Part shown: in pieces, positions 56,861 through 64,000 of the stretch
How positions within the stretch are numbered: the first letter of the stretch is position 1
How the letters are laid out: each line of letters starts with the position of its first letter
Assembly: GCA_900312665.1 (NCBI GenBank)
Contig: ONZQ02000005.1
Span: 1,467,077 to 1,531,076 of the forward strand
Length of the DNA: 64,000 bases
Direction: 5' to 3'
Source: Cephalotrichum gorgonifer
Taxonomy: Eukaryota; Ascomycota; Sordariomycetes; Microascales; Microascaceae
Made by a program: the position numbers and the translations under genes
The notes under the pieces: generated by a model
Seen by the model: the letters and a program-made list of their open reading frames with translations, nothing else
Databases searched by the model: none
What the model was told of the DNA's origin: nothing

Positions 56861-58087
56861 ATGCTCCGTCTTTTCCGACTTTTCGGGCGACAAACTGCGG
56901 TAGAGGATACAAGATCCCCAAGCCTGCATCCCACTCCGGAAAACAACCTGGTCTTGCCCTGGACCATCGACAACATTAACCTGGTCCAGGCAGCCTCGGA
57001 AGGAAACCTCGCCACTGTAAAACATCTCCTTGACGGCGGAGCCCCAATTGAGGGCAAGGATACCTCCGGTGCTACTTCCCTCTACCGCGCAGTCCGGCAC
57101 GGTCATGAACAAGTTGCGCGTCACCTACTATCCCTTGGCGCAGATCCCTCCGTGGCTATCCCGAACGGCTTTCCTCCCTTGGGGCTCGCCGTATTCGCTG
57201 GCGATGTAATCATGACCAGCACCCTGCTCGACTACGGCGCCTCTATCGAATGTTCGGTGGGTCCGCATGGTCTGACTCCGCTACATCTTGCCGTCAGTAC
57301 CAGGTCCGAGGACCTAGTGAAGCTCCTCCTGGAAAGGGGGGCTAACCCGATGGCTAGGTTGCGTAGAGCTAGCACCGAGGCCTGTTGTCAACCTGAGCTA
57401 GACGGTGGCGAGACGGTTCTGCATACGGCCATTACGACAGTGAAGACTGCGTTGCTGCCTTTGCTACTAGCGGCGGGGGTGAACGTGAGTTCGGAAGGCA
57501 TTTACTTGGGTCGCACTCCACTGCATGTCGCCGCTTCACGTGGGGATGAAGCCACCGCACGGATGCTGCTCGATGCTGGTGCGGATATCTCCGCCTGGTG
57601 CTACGATGGCCGGACTCCGCTACACTTGGCTGCCGAGCACGGAAGGGTGGGCGTGATTAAGCTGCTCCTTGGAAGGGCTGCTGATGCTATGGCCACGACG
57701 CCGGATGGACAGACGCCCTTATCTCTGGCCGCATCGGGTGGAAAGGAAGAGGCTATGAGCGTATTGCTCCGTCAAACCTCAGACGTCTTAACCGTAGGCC
57801 AGAAAGCAACGGTCATGATATCCGCTGCTAAGGGTGGGAGTTTGGACGTTGTGGAACTACTGGTGAGGGAAGGCTTTTCGGTTAATGCGTGCGACGAAAA
57901 GTCGCAGTTTTCAGCGCTCGAGGCCGCCGCTGTGCATAGTCACGAGGCCGTCGTCATCTTCCTCCTCAGGAACGGGGCCACTCCGAATGCGTCGGCGATA
58001 CGAGCGTCTAGTCAAATCAGCCAAGGAAGCATCCGTGGTCTTCTAGACGGGACACTACCCTTACCCCCAGGCTCACCAGTCAAGTAA
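56861..58087 (+). CDS. Ankyrin repeat protein
   Basis: A single-exon frame of 408 residues from the ATG at 56861; the frame extends upstream but without an ATG. About nine ankyrin repeats follow residue 40, with the usual TxLHxA and LLxxGAxxxx pattern (for example GATSLYRAVRHGHEQVARHLLSLGADP and RTPLHLAAEHGRVGVIKLLL, shown here only in part). One unit (about residues 165-180) contains a non-repeat insertion. Ankyrin repeats mediate protein binding. No other domain (no NACHT or HET part) precedes it in this window. Confidence 0.85.
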   Translation: MLRLFRLFGRQTAVEDTRSPSLHPTPENNLVLPWTIDNINLVQAASEGNLATVKHLLDGGAPIEGKDTSGATSLYRAVRHGHEQVARHLLSLGADPSVAIPNGFPPLGLAVFAGDVIMTSTLLDYGASIECSVGPHGLTPLHLAVSTRSEDLVKLLLERGANPMARLRRASTEACCQPELDGGETVLHTAITTVKTALLPLLLAAGVNVSSEGIYLGRTPLHVAASRGDEATARMLLDAGADISAWCYDGRTPLHLAAEHGRVGVIKLLLGRAADAMATTPDGQTPLSLAASGGKEEAMSVLLRQTSDVLTVGQKATVMISAAKGGSLDVVELLVREGFSVNACDEKSQFSALEAAAVHSHEAVVIFLLRNGATPNASAIRASSQISQGSIRGLLDGTLPLPPGSPVK

Positions 58088-58716
58088 GGTATCCAGCCCG
58101 CTCTAACTTGGCCCCCTCAACATCGATCAGCTGGATCCGGAAGAGAAGAGTTGGAGCCCAATGATGACTATAAGACGACCACCCCCCACTCTGAATTAAC
58201 CCAATCCTTGGCCGTGTGGGATGGAAGACAGAGACCGATTATCCGGCGTGTTAGTGTGCTATTGCTCCCAAGCTCCCAAACGCACGGGATCTTGGCATAA
58301 CATCAGGTGTAATGTTTGGTGGGGGTATATGGACACGTAGAACATTAAAAAACGCGTGCTTAGATTGGAATAGAGTCTAAAAACCGAGGAGACTTGAACA
58401 GACGCTTCATGCGTTACGCAAAAAAGCTCTCTTACTCGAGCCGCTGCATTGTGGGGGAAAAAAACCATTGAGCCCCCTGCATGGCTAAAAGATTTCGAGT
58501 CGGACAATTGGTTACGGTGGATTGGATAGTTCTGGATAATGAATTGACTGGGCTTCTCGATGGGAGAAATCATCCAAGTGTGTCTATTACCCGCAATGTC
58601 TTGACTATGCAACAGCTCAGTTGCCCACAAGGACACGCTATGAGCGACCCGTTCTATTTGCCTCTCCGGTGCAGGATGCGGTAATACCCCTACGCCGCCC
58701 AGCCAGTGTCTAGATC
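58088..58716. other. Tail-to-tail intergenic region
   Basis: The ankyrin gene and the second Zn2Cys6 gene converge here. A minus-strand frame at 58259-58783 overlaps the end of the regulator in another frame and is treated as a shadow. Confidence 0.4.
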
Positions 58717-60468
58717 TCACACGCCAACCCACATCTTCGCTCTCGCCCTGATTCCAGCTGTCCCGCACATTTCGCTCATCCACGCTGGGTGCCTATGACT
58801 GTCGGCGTTCATGCTGAGTATGAATTTCTTGATCCCTTCGCCCTGAGATCCCTGAAGGGTTTGCACCAGTATCGCAATCTCTTTGGGCTGTAGGTCCATC
58901 GGCTTCGCGGGGAGGGTCATGCAAAATTGTAGTGCCATAGCAAGGGGCCATACTGCGACGTGCTGGCCGAGTAGGCCAGCCTGGGGATCTAACAGGAATT
59001 GCACGGCTCCTGCTATATTGCGTATATAAATATTGTGGTCAGCTCTCTCGGGGAGGCTGGCCGATGTCCCGTCCTGATGTAGGCAGAGGGCAAGATTCAA
59101 GGTACTATAAAGGAGGAGGCAGCCTGACCAATAAAGCGCCTTCATCTCCACTAGAGAAAGCTGCTTGTGGGATATGGTTGGGGAGTCGGGTGAGAAGGTA
59201 GGTATATCGTGGAGGCCAATTGGATCTGGGAGCGAGGCTTCCCACTGCTGCATCTGTCCGTCGAGGACCCAGCATTTCGCGATGAGGGCATCCCGCTGGT
59301 CGATCTTCGCAGCGGCGTCAGGGCAGGAGGACATGCGGTCGTAGTCCTCCAGGAGGCCGGGTACCTCGAGAAGAATGTCGAGCAGCAGATCCTTACAGGT
59401 CTTGGGTGTTTCCATCCAGGGAACTGTGGCCCACTCAGGATCGGATATAAACAGCTTCCTACGCTGTTTCGCCGACAACATATACTGCTTGCTCGGTTAA
59501 GACGTTAGCTTCCTTTGACATCGTTTATGGGGCAACATATGTGGGATATGGGATGCGGGTTAAACAGACGTATTGTAATCGGCCATCAGTAAAGACACTA
59601 TGTGCATCTCCACGGATATATGACTCCGGTCCTCTTGCCCGAAGCAGCGCAAGCTCGCCGTTGACGTGGCGCTCCCAGTTCTGAGATTGGATGACACTGC
59701 TTTGTTCGCTGGATCCAACGAAGAGCTGGCCGGACACGTAAAAAAAGGATGTTAGCTCTACCAGGGACACCGCGGCCATCAGGGCCCTTTGCGAAGCTTA
59801 AGGAGTAATACCTCGAATATGCTCAGCAGCCTGGCTGCAGCCAGCAGTGAGCCCTTCTCTGCTCTCTTCGGCACTTGCAGTGCCTTCGTCAATTCCGTCA
59901 GCGCTCTCCCATATATCCTAAAGCTCTCCTTCAGGATCCACCCTTCGCCGGTAAGTTTGCCCATTGCGACGAGCCCATTGGCAGCCAAGGCGAGAGTCAA
60001 TGCCTCGTCATCTCGACACATCTTCCAGACCACTGAGGTCCAGCTGCGCTCCCAGGAGTCGCAGCGATGTCTTCGTGGTAGATATGCTTCAAGGAATATT
60101 TGCAGGTGCTGCTCCTCATAAGCCGTCTGCGCCAATGACTGCGAGTGGATGGCGATTTTCGACACTACTTGATTCTTAGGCTGCGAGGAGGAGCCTCGAG
60201 GAGGATTGTTGTATGACGCGCCCCGAGGCCACGTCCCCTGGGAAGTATTAACAAAGAGGCGTGCGTTATCATATCCACCACACTCGAGACCGGACTTTCT
60301 GCACGGAGTGCACCTGGGGCGTAATGAGTCGCACTGCCACCCGTGAATTAGTTCCTGTTTGGGGCGGAATGGGATAATGACGGCGGGATAACGCGGGATT
60401 ACACCAACCCCTCTTCTTCGCTTTTTGCAGGTAGTGCAGGCTTTTGATCGGCCCGGGACACCGACCAT
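58717..60468 (-). CDS. Zn2Cys6 transcription factor with intron inside the zinc cluster
   Basis: Exons 60409-60468, 59812-60333, 59570-59725 and 58717-59484 give 501 residues. The cluster starts at residue 11, and its spacing C-x2-C-x6-C-x6-C-x2-C-x6-C is complete only after removal of the first intron (60334-60408). This intron is 75 nt long without a stop, so retention would insert 25 residues inside the cluster. Its donor (GTTGGT) is non-consensus. The third donor (GTCTGT) is also weak but restores DGRLQ-YYMLSAKQRRKLFISDPEW. Later parts (HVNGELALLRARGPESYI, AHSVFTDGR) match a common family of fungal-specific regulators. The target is unknown; neighbours are the ankyrin and DUF2306 genes. 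Confidence 0.87.
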
Positions 60469-61244
60469 GATCTAGGTGGGATTGAGGCTGACGGGGGAAC
60501 TGGGTGTAGTTGGAACATGAGTCCGTCAATTGTAACTGCTTTTAGTAAGGATCGTGAAATAAGTTGGCCCACATGTGGCCGAGGTGTAGTTGGCAGGAAT
60601 GAGTGTCCGTGAATTGCAGCTACTTTCAGAGAGGTTCGTGAAATAAGGGAATGCATGGTCGGACCGAGCAGACGACTGCTTATTATAAGCTTTTGGGCGG
60701 TAAGGTCATGCAGCCTCCGTGAAATGCTTCCGTTTTGGGAATGTGGCCCAGTTCTTCGGAGAATATTGGCCAATTATGAGCAGTAGGTACGTCCGTTTAA
60801 CCCCGTATAGCTTACGTCACGAAACCTAAGTCCGATTAAAGCTTGTTTCCCCATGTACCCTGACTGCTCGTATTTCGGACATGGACGGCTCCGCCTCCAC
60901 AAGGCATACCCATCTCGTAAACGTGCTTCAGCTCAGCTGCCGAGTTGTGCCACACACTGCCTATTGGGCTTCCAGCCGACGTAGTCAAGATACGTAAGCC
61001 CGGGTGGTATTTTTGGATCGCGTACGTATGCGAAGTTACAGGCTTGCATTGTGTTTACTCTATTGAGGGTGTGATCGATAGGGAATGTTATATAAAGTGT
61101 CAAGGGGCTGCTCTTCGTTCTTTTTTCATCCCAAGACAGGTCTAAGGCACTAGCTTCTTCAGCCCTATATTGCTTGTCACACATATTGATAACCGCATCA
61201 AGCCCGGGGGAAATCCATCTTCACACTCCTCATCTACAGCGACG
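60469..61244. other. Divergent promoter region
   Basis: Lies between the minus-strand regulator and the plus-strand DUF2306 gene. Two similar segments of about 80 bases (gaatgagtccgtcaattg... and gaatgagtgtccgtgaattg..., at about 60515-60570 and 60597-60650) each contain agg-atcgtgaaataag or aggttcgtgaaataag, an imperfect direct duplication. No gene is supported. Confidence 0.45.
60515..60650 (+). repeat. Imperfect direct duplication of an upstream segment
   Basis: Two copies separated by about 80 bases share (g/t)gagt-(g)tccgt(c/g)aattg(t/c)a(a/g)ct(g/a)ct(t/t)-(t)(t)agta/cagag and then (g)atcgtgaaataag / ttcgtgaaataag. The copies differ at several positions. They lie in the shared upstream region of two divergent genes and could carry duplicated regulatory sites. 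Confidence 0.5.
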
Positions 61245-62497
61245 ATGGTGACTTCTCCCCACCCGCCGGCGAATGGCTTCGTCCGCTCCATGCGCAAGGT
61301 CTACAACCCGGTCGGCTTTGCAAAGGGCTACAACTTTGTCCTCTGGTTCATTTTTGGAGGTGCCTTACTTGGATTTGCCCTCGCACGCACTCCGTTCCTC
61401 AACTTCTATGGCGTCTTCTGCGACGAGGGCGCCGCTCCCGGAGAATGCTGGTACTATCTGCGCGGGAGGAACCATGAAAAGATCGGTATAATTTTACACC
61501 TTGTCACCATCATCCCCGCGAGTATACTCGTGTTGTTCCAGTTCATCCCAGTCATCCGCCACAAACTGATCCTGTTTCACCGAATCAACGGCTACCTCGT
61601 CATCTTGCTCTCTCTACTGGGTACGGCTGGAGCCTTGATGATCGCCAGACATGCATTCGGCGGCGGTATCGAGACGCAAATGGCCATGGGTCTCTTGGCT
61701 ATCATGTTTGTTGTGTCGATGGTAATGGCCTATGTTAATGTCAAGCGCCTTCAGATCGAGGAGCACAGAGCGTGGATGTTAAGAGGGTGGTTCTATGTGA
61801 GTTTTCGCCACGCCAGCAATATATATAATTTCCCTTAATTTCAAGAAATCAACTCCGCTTATAACATTCTCCGCCTGCTAATGGTATTTTCGTCAACAGG
61901 CTGGGACGATCATAACTGTCCGACTTATCATGATCCTCACGGCTATGATCATCAGCACCCAGGATGGATACTACGCCGCACGGCCATGTGGACAGGTCGA
62001 TTATATTTTCAAGGGGAACCAGAGCAAGACTTTGGCGAGCTTTCCCGAGTGCGGGACGTATTATTCCGGCCAAAATCTAAATCAGCACACCCTCATCCGA
62101 GCGGATATCAACAACGGCGGCGCTGCAGGCGCCAGCGCAGCTTTAGGGTTATCCTTCGGCCCTGCAGCATGGCTGGCGTTGGCGATTCATGCTATCGGGA
62201 TTGAAATCTACGTGAGTTGGCCCTGGATTAAGATTTCAACGTCTCCTTTCGCTTTCTACTCTGATAAAAATGCTGACAAGACGATGCATGCAGCTAAAGC
62301 TCACACCCGCGGAACACGACCGGCTGAGGAACATATCTTACCAAAGACAACGCGACGCTGGCATGAAAAACCCTGGGCGCGCGGGTCTGACGGTGGATCG
62401 GTTCGGCGATGCTGAGAGATGGGTACCTTCGGGCGAGAGGGGAGCTGGTAGCGAGGCTTCAGTGGTTGGGAAGGCAGGATCCTCTTCCAATGTTTGA
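61245..62497 (+). CDS. DUF2306-domain multi-pass membrane protein, 3 exons
   Basis: Exons 61245-61796, 61900-62211 and 62294-62497 give 355 residues. At least six hydrophobic helices are visible, with the typical HRINGYLVILLSLLGTAGAL, HRAWMLRGWFY and ITVRLIMILTAMIIS segments of the fungal DUF2306 family; histidines near helix ends suggest heme or quinone contact, but this is only inference. The C-terminal 65 residues are hydrophilic and start LKLTPAEHDRLRNISYQRQ. The function of the family is not known to me. Both introns have GTGAGT donors and good acceptors. Confidence 0.87.
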
Positions 62498-63048
62498 ATG
62501 CGGCGGCAACACGAAGTGAAATCCGTGGCTGATGAGGTTATTTCTGGTTTATCAACAAGACCAATTGCCATGGCATGGTATACCGTCGCCAAGCATATAT
62601 GATAGAAAAGGCGACGGGAAGGCTTACATATTAATTGGTCACCTGCTCCTTGGCATTTAATCCACCGTATATTCTCGGTTTTCTGTTTCTATGGACTGGA
62701 TTTTGGAACGGTGTCGCGACTCGGTACAGGGCCAAAGTGGATGACGCACCTTGTACAGTGCTCCTAGCTCAGCCAATCGTGCATATCCTTGCATGTCAGT
62801 AATAATACACGGATGGACTATTACTCCGTCTGAGGGTTTTGAGGCCTAATAGGAGAAGGAATGCTGAGTAACCAGTGTTTAGCAAGGCCTACTGGGCAGG
62901 TTTTGTGCCCTTCACCAACAGCATTCACTGGGAGCCTGGGCCCTCACATCTGCATTTTCTCCAATCCAGTGTGTGGTGTTCCCAGCCTTCTTCCATATGT
63001 CGTCCTTTGCCTTCCACAGCCAGGTGTCATAAGATAGGATCCTGCAAT
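62498..63048. other. Intergenic, nothing recognised
   Basis: 3' flank of the DUF2306 gene and promoter of the next gene. No repeats or frames of note. Confidence 0.4.
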
Positions 63049-64000
63049 ATGTCATGTCTTGAAGCCCTAGCCCCGGAACTCAAAGGCTTAATTCTTGAGC
63101 AACTCGTACCGGACCCTATCCCTACGAACATCTTCCAACCCGATACAACAGTCACCTCAGAACTCTTTTCTAAAGGGAAGTTTGAGGAGGCAGACAGTGC
63201 CCACCTAGCCAAATGGCACAGGCAAAGGTCGGACCTATTATCCCTGACCATGTCCTCCCATGGATTCCGCCGCACTTGTGAGCGATATCTGTGGCGATCC
63301 ATTGCTGTCAAAGAAGAATTGCAAGCTATCTCTCTGATACGAGTTCTTGAGACCAGCGACATTGGAAGACATATCGAAGGCATCTTTCTCATGGCGCCAT
63401 CTCTAGTATCCATTCCGGACCGTGATTCCCCTGGTCTCTGGCTCCCAAGATCGATCATAAATACCCTTATTTCTCATACCCCCAATGTCACCGACATTCT
63501 CTGCGCCTTTAATGCGACCACCAGGGGTGGTTTGGCGCATTTCCTACCACCCGTTTTTAGGCAGGCACAGCACACCTTCTACGAGACGATGCTTTCTCGG
63601 GTGGTCGACTGCTGTGAGCCCCTCTCCACACCAGTCCCGAGGCTTAAGTCTCTCCGATTCCGCTACAACATTAAAGGACTCTCCCACCGTCACACCTGGT
63701 TACCGAATTACGCCCAGGTCTTTGACATCCTCCCCTTTCTTCCAGGTTTAGAAATCCTGGAGTTTTCTGGGAATATTGACTTCTGGTCTACTTGGTGCCG
63801 GACAAGGCAGGAGTTCCTCTTACCTTTCGACATCCGGCGTGACACCGCCCTACCCTCTGTGGTAGTCCCGTATATTCACTTTATGGATGATGGCGATGTT
63901 CCGACAAATCTTGCGCAATATTGCCAGCCCAATATTGGCCCTGATTATCCGCAGCTTCTGGGAATTAGGCACATAGAGGTATACGGCACCCACTGTACAG
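63049..64000 (+). CDS. F-box-like protein, truncated by the window edge
   Basis: From the ATG at 63049 the frame is open without interruption to the end of the window (317 codons, no stop). The N-terminus MSCLEALAPELKGLILEQL is a typical fungal F-box start (LPxEL...ILxxL). Conserved-type features follow: a GFRRTCERYLWRSI segment and later leucine-patterned stretches (RLKSLRFRYNIKGL, FLPGLEILEFSGNIDFW, FIPHY-like PYIHFMDDGD, YPQLLGIRHIEVYG). The C-terminus lies beyond 64000. It may be a substrate adaptor for SCF ubiquitin ligase; the role is unknown. The minus-strand frame at 63027-63458 is its shadow. Confidence 0.72.
   Translation, partial: MSCLEALAPELKGLILEQLVPDPIPTNIFQPDTTVTSELFSKGKFEEADSAHLAKWHRQRSDLLSLTMSSHGFRRTCERYLWRSIAVKEELQAISLIRVLETSDIGRHIEGIFLMAPSLVSIPDRDSPGLWLPRSIINTLISHTPNVTDILCAFNATTRGGLAHFLPPVFRQAQHTFYETMLSRVVDCCEPLSTPVPRLKSLRFRYNIKGLSHRHTWLPNYAQVFDILPFLPGLEILEFSGNIDFWSTWCRTRQEFLLPFDIRRDTALPSVVVPYIHFMDDGDVPTNLAQYCQPNIGPDYPQLLGIRHIEVYGTHCT

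Noticed and set aside
1..64000. Secondary metabolite gene cluster (P450, methyltransferase, exporter and regulators present)
   Set aside because: There is no polyketide synthase, peptide synthetase, terpene cyclase or prenyltransferase, and the candidate tailoring genes are far apart with unrelated genes between them.

Overview
The window looks like a nuclear segment from a filamentous ascomycete (Pezizomycotina, possibly Eurotiomycetes). Genes carry 50-110 nt spliceosomal introns with GTRNGT donors and CTAAC-like branch points. Several tRNAs have introns after position 37. The protein families are typical of such fungi: two Zn2Cys6 regulators, a fungal P450, an ABCB exporter, cutinase, GH43, a LaeA-like methyltransferase, and a THI5/NMT1 gene with a TPP riboswitch. 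There are no operons or bacterial features. I rebuilt gene models by hand by joining exons at splice sites and checking that the frame closed. All exon borders are predictions.

Layout. 0-13 kb: a P450 (743-2441), an anticodon-variant intron-containing tRNA, an Apple/PAN-like single-pass membrane protein, a Cys-rich single-pass membrane protein with a PPPY tail, a tRNA-Gly with a T-stem mismatch, and an F-box/LRR-type protein. 13-20 kb: an 11-exon LaeA-like methyltransferase, tRNA-Ile, tRNA-Gly and tRNA-Thr, and a three-exon preprodefensin with the six-cysteine CS-alpha-beta pattern. 20-32 kb: a gene-poor stretch, then cutinase, a GH43 glycosidase, an agmatine-deiminase-family enzyme, and an unknown secreted Cys-rich protein. 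32-40 kb: a second gene-poor stretch, a TauD-type dioxygenase, and three minus-strand tRNAs (Ala, Lys, Phe). 40-52 kb: a broken DUF4246 gene, an NmrA-like reductase, a full-size ABC exporter, and a Zn2Cys6 regulator tail-to-tail with it. 52-64 kb: THI5-type HMP-P synthase with a TPP aptamer inside a 5' UTR intron, tRNA-Leu, an ankyrin protein, a second Zn2Cys6 regulator, a DUF2306 membrane protein, and an F-box-like gene running off the right edge.

How they fit together. No polyketide or peptide synthase is present, so I do not call a metabolite cluster. The 19-32 kb part is rich in secreted products (defensin, cutinase, GH43, unknown Cys-rich protein), which would suit plant-surface life and microbial competition. 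The exporter/regulator pair could be a drug-resistance unit. The most interesting items are the defensin, the THI5 riboswitch leader with its upstream reading frame, the tRNA pair differing in the anticodon, and the methyltransferase built from micro-exons.
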